Origin: Frankiaceae bacterium | GTDB lineage: Bacteria; Actinomycetota; Actinomycetes; Mycobacteriales; SCTD01 | Assembly (NCBI GenBank): GCA_016650445.1 | Contig: JAENVS010000016.1 | Span: 1 to 54,710 of the forward strand | Direction of reading: 5' to 3' | DNA length: 54,710 nucleotides | Shown: piece by piece, positions 9,697 to 18,252 of the stretch | How the letters are laid out: each line of letters opens with the position of its first letter | Position numbering within the stretch: the first letter of the stretch is position 1 | Notes under the pieces: generated by a model | Databases searched by the model: none | Seen by the model: the letters and a program-made list of their open reading frames with translations, nothing else | Told to the model about the DNA's origin: nothing | Program-made: the position numbers and the translations under genes

Positions 9697-10857
9697 ATGG
9701 GGCTTTCACTGGCAGCGGTGCCCCTTCAGGGCGACGGCCCCCGGACCCCCGCGCGCGCCGAGCTCGAGGTCAAGCGCGTCCTGGCCGGGATGTCGTCGAC
9801 CCGCCTCGTCTACCAACCCGTCGTCGACCTGGCCACGGGGGCGGTCGCGGGGTACGAGGCCCTGGCCCGGTTCGGCGGCGCCGGCCTGCGGACTCCGGGT
9901 CCGTACTTCGCCGCGGCCGAGCGGACCGGGCGGAGCACCGACCTCGAGGCGCACCTGCTCGGGCAGGCCCTGGCGGTCCGCGAGTCCGTGCCGGCCGGCT
10001 GCTTCCTCGCCGTCAACCTCTCCCCCGTGCTGCTGGCCGACCCGGTCGTCACGGCACACCTGCGGGCAGCAGGCGACCTGTCTGGGCTCGTGCTCGAGCT
10101 GACCGAGCACGTGCCGGTCGACAACCTGACCGCGCTACGGCGCCGGATCGACGGTCTGCGCAGCCGCGGTGCGCTGCTCGCACTCGACGACACCGGCGCC
10201 GGCTGGTCAGGCCTGCGTCAGGTGGCAGAGCTGCACCCCGACATCGTCAAGCTCGACCGCTCACTCGTCACCGACGTCGACCGCGACGAGGTCAAGCAGG
10301 GCCTGGTCGAGCTGGTGGGGCAATTCGTCTCGCGGCTCGGCGGGCGTCTGCTCGTCGAAGGGATCGAGCGGTCCGGCGAGCTCGACGCGGTCAACCGCCT
10401 CGGCGTACCACTCGCGCAAGGCTGGCTGCTCGGACGGCCCTCGCTGCGCTGGTCCGGGCCGGCCCCCGACGTCGCCACGGCCATCGCACTGCGCAACGCG
10501 CACACCGACCCCCAGCCGCGCATCGGCAACCAGGTGGACCGCACGGCTCCCGCCGTGCCGCACGTCGCGATCATCGGTTTCCTTCCCGGCGAGCCGGCCG
10601 TCGTGGTCGTCGTCGACGACGAGAACAGACCGACCCAGCTGTGGGTGCGCAACCCCGAGAGCAGCTCGCCCAGCGGCTTCCTGCACGCGGTGATGACCGC
10701 CGAGACACGTGAGCAGGCCCACGAGGTCGTGGCGCGGGCGATGACGCGGCCACCGAGAACCCGCTTCGATCCCATCGCCTGCGTGGACCACGACGGCTTC
10801 TTCGTCGGGCTGGTGCACGTCGAGCACCTCGTCACCGCCACGGTCACCGCCGGCTGA
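9697..10857 (+). CDS. EAL-domain protein with C-terminal CBS-like half-domain
   Basis: A 386-residue soluble protein. I place the start at ATG 9697, because GGGAGG at 9686-9691 is well spaced from it; GTG 9691 overlaps that site. The EAL domain (about 25-270) keeps the EAL signature (YEALARF), VNLS, ELTE, two adjacent Asp residues (but DDTGAG instead of DDFGTG), VKLDRS, VEGIE and the late Gln (AQGWLLGRP). It may therefore still hydrolyse c-di-GMP, although loop 6 is altered. The last 90 residues end in a CBS-like motif (FFVGLVHVEHL). It lies just after treZ and the inverted repeat. Catalytic activity against mere c-di-GMP binding is unresolved. Confidence 0.85.
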   Translation: MGLSLAAVPLQGDGPRTPARAELEVKRVLAGMSSTRLVYQPVVDLATGAVAGYEALARFGGAGLRTPGPYFAAAERTGRSTDLEAHLLGQALAVRESVPAGCFLAVNLSPVLLADPVVTAHLRAAGDLSGLVLELTEHVPVDNLTALRRRIDGLRSRGALLALDDTGAGWSGLRQVAELHPDIVKLDRSLVTDVDRDEVKQGLVELVGQFVSRLGGRLLVEGIERSGELDAVNRLGVPLAQGWLLGRPSLRWSGPAPDVATAIALRNAHTDPQPRIGNQVDRTAPAVPHVAIIGFLPGEPAVVVVVDDENRPTQLWVRNPESSSPSGFLHAVMTAETREQAHEVVARAMTRPPRTRFDPIACVDHDGFFVGLVHVEHLVTATVTAG

Positions 10858-10949
10858 CGTCCGCCCGCTGACCGTCCGGTGGACGCGGGCCGCGCGCGAT
10901 CGGTGCCGACCTACACTGACGCAACGCTCGCAAGCACCTTGAGGACCCC

Positions 10950-12533
10950 ATGGCTTCACCTGCCCCTGCTCGCACCCGCCGTATCGCGGCTCTGATCGCT
11001 GCGGCGGCACTGACCGTCCTCGCGCTTCCTGCGCCGGCGTCGGCCGCCGACGCCTACCCCCCCACTCCTCAGGTCCCCTGCGAGGCCGGCTCCCTGCAGG
11101 AGTCGACGCAGGGCCGGGTCCCGCTGGCCGAGGTGACCAGCGGACGCGCCGCCAAGGGCTACACCTGCAACACCCGCGAGCTCGGGCACTTCGGCGTGAC
11201 GGGCGGCTTCCGCGTCGAGAGCTACGTCGACAAGGCCGGGCACGTCTGCGCGTTCTACGACACGACGCTGCTGTTCCCGAAGGACACCCTGAATCAGGGT
11301 GTCGAGGGCACCGGCACGTACGTCCTGGACATGACCGACCCGGCCAAGCCGATCCACACGGACACGCTGCGCACCTCGGCGATGCAGTCGCCGCACGAGA
11401 CGCTGCGCCTGCACAAGAAGCGCGGCATCCTCGCCGCCGCCCTGAGCTACCCGACCTTCAACCCCGGCTTCGTCGACGTCTACGACGTGACAGCCGACTG
11501 CCGGCACCCGGTGCTGAAGTCGACGACGCCGCTCGGCGTCCTCGGGCACGAGAGCGGGTTCAACCCCGACGGCACGATCTTCTACGTCGGCTCGCTGTAC
11601 GGCCACACCCTGGCGGCGGTCGACCTGACCGACCTGCTCGCGCCGAAGCTGCTGTGGTTCAGCCCCGACTACTCGCCGCACGGCATGAGCATCAGCGATG
11701 ACGGCAAGCGGATGTACATGGCCGAGGCGAGCCAGCAGTCGGGCGCGTACGACGGCCTCACGATCCTCGACGTCAGCGAGGTGGAGAAGCGCACGCTGAA
11801 CCCGAGCGTGCCGGTCGTCAGCACAACCACCTGGCCCAACGTCGGGACGCCGCAGACGACCGAGCCGTTCACGCTGAACGGCCACAAGTACCTGATGGAG
11901 ACTGACGAGTACGGCAGCGGCTCCCACGTCGGCGCCGCCCGCATCATCGACATCGCCGACGAGAAGAAGCCGGTCGTCATCTCCAACATGCGCCTGCAGG
12001 TCAACCAGGAGAAGAACCAGAACGACCCATCGCAGGCGGCCGACCCGGGCGCCAGCGAGCAGTTCCAGGGCTACGAGGCCCACTACTGCACGCTGGCCAC
12101 CCGGGTGAACCCCACGAAGGTCGCGTGCACGTTCATCGTGTCCGGCTTCCGCGTGTTCGACATCGCGGACCCGGCGAAGCCGCAGGAGATCGCCTACTTC
12201 AACGGCAAGGTCCTCCCGTCCGACAACCCGCTGCACCAGGGCGCGTTTGCCATGGCCGCCCCCGCGTTCTCTCCGCGGGCCGACGAGTACTGGTACTCCG
12301 ACGGCAACCTTGGCTTCTACGCCGTCAAGCTGACCGCGGCGGCCAAGCGCATGACGGTCGTGCCGGGTGCACCCGCGACCCCACCCCGTGCGCGTCCGGC
12401 CGCACCCGCAGCGGGACCGGGTGCCGCTCCCGGGCAGCTGCCGGCCACCGGGTTGCCGGTCCTGCTGCCACTGGCCGCCGTACTCGCCTTGACGGGTTTG
12501 GCTGTCGTACGCCGTCGTCGCACGGCCGGCTAG
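10950..12533 (+). CDS. Secreted LVIVD-repeat beta-propeller with LPATG cell-wall sorting signal
   Basis: A 527-residue protein. The signal peptide has a basic N-terminus, a hydrophobic core and an ASA cleavage region near residue 33. Several LVIVD-type repeats follow, with the recurrent pattern of Asp-hydrophobic strand and DPAKP, for example VLDMTDPAKP, IIDIADEKKP and VFDIADPAKP, which are typical propeller blades. A Pro/Ala-rich spacer leads to LPATG, a hydrophobic helix and a basic tail. That is a sortase sorting signal, so the protein should be covalently attached to the cell wall. No sortase gene is in the window. Function beyond a surface propeller is unknown. Confidence 0.85.
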   Translation: MASPAPARTRRIAALIAAAALTVLALPAPASAADAYPPTPQVPCEAGSLQESTQGRVPLAEVTSGRAAKGYTCNTRELGHFGVTGGFRVESYVDKAGHVCAFYDTTLLFPKDTLNQGVEGTGTYVLDMTDPAKPIHTDTLRTSAMQSPHETLRLHKKRGILAAALSYPTFNPGFVDVYDVTADCRHPVLKSTTPLGVLGHESGFNPDGTIFYVGSLYGHTLAAVDLTDLLAPKLLWFSPDYSPHGMSISDDGKRMYMAEASQQSGAYDGLTILDVSEVEKRTLNPSVPVVSTTTWPNVGTPQTTEPFTLNGHKYLMETDEYGSGSHVGAARIIDIADEKKPVVISNMRLQVNQEKNQNDPSQAADPGASEQFQGYEAHYCTLATRVNPTKVACTFIVSGFRVFDIADPAKPQEIAYFNGKVLPSDNPLHQGAFAMAAPAFSPRADEYWYSDGNLGFYAVKLTAAAKRMTVVPGAPATPPRARPAAPAAGPGAAPGQLPATGLPVLLPLAAVLALTGLAVVRRRRTAG

Positions 12534-12546
12534 TCAGGACGCAGAT

Positions 12547-13914
12547 TCAGACGCCGAAGGCCTTCTCCAGCTCGGCGAGCCCCTCCTCGAGCGCGGGCAG
12601 CAGCCGCTGCAGGTGCGGCAGCGACCGACGGCAGCCCACCAGGCCGAACTCCATGTCGCCGGCGTAGCTCGTCACGGTGATGTTAAGCGCCTGACCGTTG
12701 GTCGGGATCGACAGCGGATACATCCCGTCGAGCCGCGCGCCGTTCCAGTAGAGCGGCTTCTTCGGACCGGGAACGTTCGAGATGACGAGGTTGTACGGCG
12801 GTGGCAGGGCCGACTGCAGCGACGGTGCGAACCCGAGCGCCAGCGGACTCATGACCGCTGCGCTCAGTGCTGTCACCTGCAGCTGGTTCAGGCCGCGCAG
12901 CGCGGCCTTCGCGGCCTGCATCGACGCATGGATCGCCCGCAGCCGCTCCTCGGGGTCCGCCAGATCGGTCCCGAGGTTGCACAGGATCGTGCCAACCGCG
13001 TTGCCGCTGTCCTCGTCGCCCTCCTCCTTCAACGACACCGGCGTCATCGCGACGAGCGGTGCGTCGGGGAGCGCGTCCAGCTCGAGCAGGTAGCTCCGCA
13101 GGGCGGAGGCGCACATCGCCAGCACCACGTCGTTGACCGTCGCGTCGGCGGCGCGCCCCACCGCGCGGATCCGGTCCATCGGCCAGGCCTGTGCGGCGAA
13201 CCGACGGCTGCCGGTGATCGGCACGTTGAGGACGCTGCGCGGTGCCTGCATCGGCAGCACGACCGCCTGCTCCCGCAGGCCCTGCTCGGCGAGCTTGAGC
13301 ACCCGCGGCGTCAGCGTCGCGAGGTCCCAGGCGGCCTGTCCCGCCTGCAGCGGGAGCGACAGCAGCCCGCCGCCCTCGGAGTTGCTGCGCGGTCCACGGG
13401 GTCGCTCCTCGAAGGGCATCCGCACGTCGCGCGAGTCGGGGTCCTCCGAGAGCGTCCGCTCGAGCAGGCGGAGCCCAGAGACGCCGTCCATCAGGGCGTG
13501 GTGCAGCTTCGTGTAGACCGCGAACCGACCGTCGGCGAGACCCTCGATGAGGTGCGCCTCCCACAGCGGGCGATGCCGGTCGAGCAGCGTGCCGTGCAGC
13601 CGCGACACCAGCGCGAGCAGCTCGCGGATCCGGCCGGGCGGCGGCAGCGCCGAGTGCCGGATGTGGTGCTCGAGGTCGATGTCGTCGTCATCGACCCAGG
13701 TCCACTGGCCCAGCGTGGTCAGCGAGCGGTGCGGCCGGCGTCGGAACTCCCGGGCGATGTCCGTCGACCGCAGCGAGTCGACGTACAGCTGGGTCAGGTA
13801 GTCGGGCCCGGACCCCTCGGGCGGGGTGAACAGCTGCAGGCTGCCGACGTGCATCGGCTGCTCGCGCGACTCCGGCACGAGGAACATCGCGTCCGGCAAC
13901 GGCATCAGCGCCAC
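12547..13914 (-). CDS. WS/DGAT wax ester synthase / diacylglycerol O-acyltransferase
   Basis: A 455-residue member of the bifunctional wax ester synthase/diacylglycerol acyltransferase family. It should transfer acyl-CoA to fatty alcohols or diacylglycerol for storage lipid. The condensation-type catalytic motif HHxxxDG is complete at residues 138-144, in the sequence KLHHALMDGVSG. The conserved C-terminal SNVPGP and the typical N-terminus MPLPDAMFLVPE are also present. The gene is convergent with the LVIVD gene and follows the O-methyltransferase gene by 53 bases on the same strand. The exact acceptor substrate cannot be told from sequence. Confidence 0.93.
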   Translation of the reverse strand: MALMPLPDAMFLVPESREQPMHVGSLQLFTPPEGSGPDYLTQLYVDSLRSTDIAREFRRRPHRSLTTLGQWTWVDDDDIDLEHHIRHSALPPPGRIRELLALVSRLHGTLLDRHRPLWEAHLIEGLADGRFAVYTKLHHALMDGVSGLRLLERTLSEDPDSRDVRMPFEERPRGPRSNSEGGGLLSLPLQAGQAAWDLATLTPRVLKLAEQGLREQAVVLPMQAPRSVLNVPITGSRRFAAQAWPMDRIRAVGRAADATVNDVVLAMCASALRSYLLELDALPDAPLVAMTPVSLKEEGDEDSGNAVGTILCNLGTDLADPEERLRAIHASMQAAKAALRGLNQLQVTALSAAVMSPLALGFAPSLQSALPPPYNLVISNVPGPKKPLYWNGARLDGMYPLSIPTNGQALNITVTSYAGDMEFGLVGCRRSLPHLQRLLPALEEGLAELEKAFGV

Positions 13915-13967
13915 GTCAGCCCACTCCCTCGGTCGTTGCCTCTTGCACTGTCAGTCCCGACAACCTG

Positions 13968-14630
13968 TCACTCCCCGACAACGACGACCGCGAACCCGTC
14001 GTGGCCCTTGCGTCCCACCATCTGGATGGCCGTCCCCCGCAGTCGCGGGTCGTGCGCGACGATCTCGGCGAAGCCGCGGATGCCCTCGACGTTGGCATCG
14101 GACGACGCCGGGTCGGCCACCGCTCCCTGCCTGACGACGTTGTCGACGACGATGACGGTGCCCGGATGCGACAGCCGCACCGCTTCGGTGAAGTACGTCG
14201 GCGTACTCGGCTTGTCGGCGTCGATGAAGACGAAGTCGAACCGCTCGGTCAGGCCGCGCAGGGTGTCCGCCGCCGGCCCGACCGCCACCTCAACGACGTC
14301 GGCGAGCCCGGCCGCGTCGAGACTGGCGCGCGCCACCTCCGCGTGGTGCGGGTCGAGCTCCAGCGTGAGCACGCGGCCGTCGTCGGCAACCCCGCGGGCC
14401 AGCCAGATCGTGCTGTAGCCGCCGAGTGTGCCGACCTCGAGCACGGAGCGGGCTCCGGACATCCGGACGAGCAGCTCGAGCAGGCGGCCCTGCGCGGCCG
14501 ACACCTGGATCTCCGGCAGCCCGCCGGCGGCCTGCGCGGTGAGGGCCCCCTCCAGCGCGCTGTCCTCGGGGACGAAGCGGCCCTCGATCCACTCGTCGAC
14601 GCGGTTCCAGAGGTCCTGCGGGTCGGCCAT
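13968..14630 (-). CDS. Class I SAM-dependent O-methyltransferase (family 3, COMT-like)
   Basis: A 220-residue protein of normal length for the bacterial catechol/caffeoyl-CoA O-methyltransferase family. The SAM-binding motif I is VLEVGTLGGYSTIWLA. The metal- and substrate-site segments FVFIDADKPSTPTY and VVDNVVRQG match the family pattern. It is likely cytoplasmic and acts on a small hydroxylated aromatic, but the substrate is not predictable. It is in the same orientation as the WS/DGAT gene 53 bases downstream and may be co-transcribed. Confidence 0.9.
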   Translation of the reverse strand: MADPQDLWNRVDEWIEGRFVPEDSALEGALTAQAAGGLPEIQVSAAQGRLLELLVRMSGARSVLEVGTLGGYSTIWLARGVADDGRVLTLELDPHHAEVARASLDAAGLADVVEVAVGPAADTLRGLTERFDFVFIDADKPSTPTYFTEAVRLSHPGTVIVVDNVVRQGAVADPASSDANVEGIRGFAEIVAHDPRLRGTAIQMVGRKGHDGFAVVVVGE

Positions 14631-14695
14631 GCTCGCGACGCTAGCCGCACCCGATCAGACCATCCAGCGCCGGCCTCCCGAGCGCATGGCTGGCC

Positions 14696-15313
14696 CTAGC
14701 GCAGGAACCACGCGCCGAAGTCGGCGCCGACATGCGCGACCGCGGGCGCTGCCGCCGTACCTGTCGTCCTTCGAAGCTCGCCGAGGACCAGGCCGACGAC
14801 GACATCCAGGGGAACCACGTGCCAGCCGTAGAGCGGCACGTGCAGCCCGGCGAACGCGACCGCGCCGACGACGATCGCCGCGCGCTCGTCGAACGCATCG
14901 CGGAGCGCGTCGTAGAGCGTGCCGCGCAGGAAGACCTCCTCGGCCGCCGCGACGACAGCGACGACGACCGCCCACGACGCGAAGCCGCCGGCGTCGTGCA
15001 GCGGCGACCCGAGCCGGAGCAGGGCGACCGGCGCGCAGAGGACGACGACACCCGCGAGACCGGCGAGGCACGCGCGGGCGGAGACAGGCACCCGCGTGCG
15101 CGCCGCGACGGCCATGGCGAGCAACAACGCGGCGAAGACGAGACCACCACCGGGCGATCGCGCGGGCCCTGGTCCGGCGACGGCGAGCCGCACGCCGACC
15201 GCCATCGCGAACCCGACGAGCAGCAACCCACTGGCTTGACGTCCGGGTATGCGGGCGCCAGGTCGCCCCCAGACCCGGACGCAACGTGAGGTCGCGGACG
15301 TCGTGACGGTCAT
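14696..15313 (-). CDS. CPBP-family intramembrane metalloprotease
   Basis: A 205-residue polytopic membrane protein with about six hydrophobic segments. The family motifs EEVFLRG (motif 1, Glu-Glu with Arg) and FAGLH (motif 2) are intact, followed by a final AHVGADFGAW helix. Such CAAX/ABI proteases cleave membrane proteins or modify export. I set the start at ATG 15313; the same frame is open further upstream, but there it only shadows the neighbouring gene. The start codon overlaps the stop of that upstream gene (ATGA at 15310-15313), implying translational coupling. Confidence 0.85.
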   Translation of the reverse strand: MTVTTSATSRCVRVWGRPGARIPGRQASGLLLVGFAMAVGVRLAVAGPGPARSPGGGLVFAALLLAMAVAARTRVPVSARACLAGLAGVVVLCAPVALLRLGSPLHDAGGFASWAVVVAVVAAAEEVFLRGTLYDALRDAFDERAAIVVGAVAFAGLHVPLYGWHVVPLDVVVGLVLGELRRTTGTAAAPAVAHVGADFGAWFLR

Positions 15314-16065
15314 GAGGGCGGCTGTTGCTGTTGCTGCTCGGCAGCGCGGCGGGACAGGACGCGGACGCCGACAAGCACCAGGACCATGAGAACGGTGGTG
15401 GCGCCGATCACGGCGTACAAGGGGCCCCTGCTGCTTGACGGCGTCGGGGCCTGCACGTCGCGCTGCACGAGGACGTACTCGCCGACGCCGGGTGCCGACG
15501 CGTTGAAGTTGTCGCGGCCGACGCGGCGGGTCTTCAGCTCGCGCCACGACTCGGTGGGCGTGGCGCGGTACTCGATGACCGGCAGCGTCGGCGCGATCGT
15601 CACCGCGCGCATCGTGATCGCCGGCGGCTGCGCGGCCGTCACGATCGTCACCGGGCCGGCAGCGCTGGTCAGCGAGAGGCGGTAGACGTTGGAGTCGAGG
15701 GTCCCGTCCGGCAGCGGCGGCGTCGGCGGCACCGGCTCTGCCCGCAACACGATCGGGGCCGTGCCGGCCGCCGCGAACGCATGGGGTGGCGCGTAGACCG
15801 AGATCTGCGGACCGGCCTCCTTGCTGTTCACGATCAGGCCGCCGGTGTTGGAGCCACCCGCGACCTTCAGCTCGACCTCGCCGACCGTCGCCGCCGGGAT
15901 CGACGTCGAGCGAGCGGGGACGAAGCGGTACGGCTCGTCGGGGAACCCGATGCCGTCGTACAGCGGGACCGGTTGCGGGGTGACCAACCAGGCGACCGCG
16001 AGCAGGCCGGCTAGGACGAGCCAGCGGGACGCCCCGCGGGCGCGCGTCGATGTCGGCACCGGCAC
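15310..16065 (-). CDS. Bitopic membrane protein of unknown function, coupled to the CPBP gene
   Basis: A 251-residue protein. A hydrophobic N-terminal segment (about 14-28) serves as signal or anchor. A predicted beta-rich extracytoplasmic region of about 180 residues follows, with Pro-rich PVPPTPPLPDG in the middle. A C-terminal transmembrane helix (about 215-235) leads to a cytoplasmic tail ending in a run of Gln. The start is GTG 16065. I recognise no named family. Its ATGA overlap with the CPBP protease gene suggests that the two products act together, perhaps as a protease and its membrane partner. Confidence 0.7.
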   Translation of the reverse strand: MPVPTSTRARGASRWLVLAGLLAVAWLVTPQPVPLYDGIGFPDEPYRFVPARSTSIPAATVGEVELKVAGGSNTGGLIVNSKEAGPQISVYAPPHAFAAAGTAPIVLRAEPVPPTPPLPDGTLDSNVYRLSLTSAAGPVTIVTAAQPPAITMRAVTIAPTLPVIEYRATPTESWRELKTRRVGRDNFNASAPGVGEYVLVQRDVQAPTPSSSRGPLYAVIGATTVLMVLVLVGVRVLSRRAAEQQQQQPPS

Positions 16066-16114
16066 AGTCTCGCCGACCCGGCGGGCACACGTTCCGGCCG
16101 GTTTGCGCCAGGCG

Positions 16115-16327
16115 TCAGCGGGCGTCGTCCTGATCGCGAGGGAGCTCCTCCGCGACCTGCTGGACGACCTCCCGGGCGCCGTGCAGCTCCGCCCGCACGC
16201 GCTGCGCCCGCTCGCTCGCGCTGCTCGCCCCAGCCGCGGTCATGTCGTCCGCCAGCGCCGCGAGCAGCGCGTCGGCAACGCGCAGCCGCCTGTTGAGGTC
16301 TTCGATCAGCTCGGTGGCACGCGGCAT
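16115..16327 (-). CDS. Small helical protein, unknown function
   Basis: A 70-residue, highly charged protein with Leu/Ala heptad-like spacing throughout. It is predicted to be almost entirely alpha-helical, possibly a coiled coil, with no Cys and no membrane segment. A GAGGAG ribosome binding site lies about ten bases before ATG 16327. It is upstream of and co-directional with the membrane-protein/CPBP pair. No family is recognised. Confidence 0.55.
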   Translation of the reverse strand: MPRATELIEDLNRRLRVADALLAALADDMTAAGASSASERAQRVRAELHGAREVVQQVAEELPRDQDDAR

Positions 16328-16452
16328 GCGCTGGTGCTCCTCAGGGGGATCAGGCCCGGCACGACAAGATCATCATGCCGCTACGCCCGGACGTCTCTGG
16401 TCCGTCTGGGCTCGCCCATCCGCGCCCCGCTCGTCGCACTAGGGTCGAGCGC

Positions 16453-17505
16453 ATGACCACGACCGGCACCGGCGCCGATCCTGCTGTTGTCGGGCCGTAC
16501 CTCGCCGATGTCCTCGGCGACGACGCCTGGCGCACGCCGACCGTGTCCCTGATCGCGGGCGGGAAGTCCAACCTGACGTACCGCGTCTCGTCGGCCGCGG
16601 GCGACGTCATCCTGCGCCGCCCGCCCCTAGGGCACGTGCTCCCGACCGCGCACGACATGAAGCGCGAGTACACCGCGATGGCGGCGCTGGAGCAGACCGA
16701 CGTACCCGTCCCGAAGATGCTGCACCTGTGCCTGGACCCCGAGCTGCTGGGCCAGCCGTTCTACGTGATGGAGGCCGTCGACGGGTACGTCTGCCGCGAC
16801 ACCCTGCCGCCGGGCTACGCCGACGGGCCGGAGCAGCGCCGCGCGATCGGCGAGGGGCTGATTCGCGTGCTCGGCGACCTGCACAACGTCGACCCTAAGG
16901 ACGTCGGGCTCGGGGACTTCGGCCGGCCGGACGGCTACCTCGCCCGGCAGGTGGCCCGGTGGACGAAGCAGTGGGACGCGACCCGGCTCGCGGGCCTGGA
17001 GTCGATCGACGCCCTCGCGGCCGACCTCGCCGCGAGCGTCCCCGTCAGCCAGCGGGCGACGATCGTGCACGGCGACTACCGGCTCGACAACACCATGCTC
17101 GACCCCACGACACCGGGCCGCATCGCCGCCGTACTCGACTGGGAGATGTGCACCCTCGGCGACCCGCTGGCCGACCTCGGCATCCTGCTCGTCTACTGGC
17201 AGCAGGCCGGCGACGCCAGCGAGCGCGACCTCGGCTTCGTGGTGGCGTCGGCGACGGTCCTGGAGGGCTTCCCGAACCGCGCGGAGGTGGCCGCGCTCTA
17301 CGCCGAGCGCAGCGGCCTCGACCTCAGCGAGCTGCACTGGTACGTGTCGTTCGCCTTCTGGAAGCTCGCCGTCGTCTGCGCCGGCATCGTCGCGCGGGTC
17401 CGTTTCGGCGCCATGGTCGGCGAGGGCTTCGATGGCATCGAGGAGCGCATTCCGCCGCTCGTCGAGCTCGGACGCGTGACGCTCGACGAGCGCCGGCTGC
17501 GCTGA
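16453..17505 (+). CDS. Phosphotransferase family (APH/ACAD10-like) protein
   Basis: A 350-residue aminoglycoside-phosphotransferase-fold protein, closest in pattern to the ACAD10/11 N-terminal kinases and bacterial 'phosphotransferase family' enzymes. Kinase-like motifs are present: IVHGDYRLDN (catalytic loop, about residues 203-212) and VLDWEMCTLGDPLADL (metal-binding Asp). I use ATG 16453 because the frame upstream of it has no family similarity. It may phosphorylate a hydroxyacyl-CoA or another small molecule; antibiotic resistance is unlikely on present evidence. The next gene starts directly after its stop codon. Confidence 0.88.
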   Translation: MTTTGTGADPAVVGPYLADVLGDDAWRTPTVSLIAGGKSNLTYRVSSAAGDVILRRPPLGHVLPTAHDMKREYTAMAALEQTDVPVPKMLHLCLDPELLGQPFYVMEAVDGYVCRDTLPPGYADGPEQRRAIGEGLIRVLGDLHNVDPKDVGLGDFGRPDGYLARQVARWTKQWDATRLAGLESIDALAADLAASVPVSQRATIVHGDYRLDNTMLDPTTPGRIAAVLDWEMCTLGDPLADLGILLVYWQQAGDASERDLGFVVASATVLEGFPNRAEVAALYAERSGLDLSELHWYVSFAFWKLAVVCAGIVARVRFGAMVGEGFDGIEERIPPLVELGRVTLDERRLR

Positions 17506-17787
17506 GTGCCCGACGTCGCCGCCGGCATCTACCGGCACTACAAGGCCGAGCGCTACTACCTCGTCCTCGGCCTCGGTCACGACGCCAACGACGACGCGCG
17601 GACCGTCGTCATCTACGTCCCGCTGTACGTCGACGCGGCCGAGCCCGGACCACGCCTCGCCGTGCGCACCCTCGAGGACTTCGTCGCCTGGGTGGATCCG
17701 TCCACACGGCAGACCGTCGACGAGGGAACGCCTGGCGCCGTACGTCGTTTCACCTACGTACCTGACGCTGTAACTCACAAGCCGTAA
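17506..17787 (+). CDS. DUF1653-family protein
   Basis: A 93-residue cytoplasmic protein that starts with GTG directly after the stop codon of the phosphotransferase gene. The pattern GIYRHYKAERYYLVLGLG, followed by a VVIYVPLY strand and FTYV near the end, matches the DUF1653 family, a small beta-rich domain of unknown function. Zero spacing indicates co-transcription with its neighbour. Confidence 0.82.
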   Translation: MPDVAAGIYRHYKAERYYLVLGLGHDANDDARTVVIYVPLYVDAAEPGPRLAVRTLEDFVAWVDPSTRQTVDEGTPGAVRRFTYVPDAVTHKP

Positions 17788-17811
17788 CTCACAAGACGTG
17801 ACTGGAGACGC

Positions 17812-18246
17812 ATGACCGACTGGGACCCCAACCGCTTCCGCGCACTGGGCTTCTTCCCGGCCGACCACGCCGCGGCGGAGTCGGGGAAGGTGTACGCCAA
17901 CGGTGCGTACTGGGGGACGCTGCACTTCCCGGCGTTCCCGGCCGTGCTGCCCACGATGGCGCTCGTTGCCGTCGTGCAGCAGCCGTTCTCGGCGGCGCAC
18001 GTCGACCACGAGTTCGCGATCGCGCTCGAGGACGCCGACGGCAAGGAGCAGGGCTTGGACGTCCGTGGCTCGTTCCGGGCCGCCCCTGGTCTGGAGAGCA
18101 GGTACGGCGAGCCCAACGTCATCCCGATCACCGTCCCGATCAACGGACTGCCCTTCGACGCGCCCGGCGACTTCGCGTTCGTGCTGCGCGTCGACGGCAA
18201 CGAGCTCGCCCGCTACCCGATCCGGGTCATCCAGAGCGCCGGCTGA
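17812..18246 (+). CDS. Conserved hypothetical protein (DUF6941-like)
   Basis: A 144-residue soluble protein, probably beta-sandwich in fold. The N-terminal segment with ADHA, then GKVYANGAYW, and later DHEFAIALEDADG resembles the DUF6941 family pattern, as far as I can judge by eye. It lies 24 bases after the DUF1653 gene in the same direction. It ends six bases before the convergent sialidase-like gene. No function is known for the family. Confidence 0.7.
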   Translation: MTDWDPNRFRALGFFPADHAAAESGKVYANGAYWGTLHFPAFPAVLPTMALVAVVQQPFSAAHVDHEFAIALEDADGKEQGLDVRGSFRAAPGLESRYGEPNVIPITVPINGLPFDAPGDFAFVLRVDGNELARYPIRVIQSAG

Positions 18247-18252
18247 GCCGGC

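Noticed and set aside
14696..16090. Single 464-residue CPBP protein
   Set aside because: The N-terminal 259 residues of that frame are Arg-rich shadow sequence of the overlapping membrane-protein gene; the CPBP protein proper starts at ATG 15313 with an ATGA overlap.
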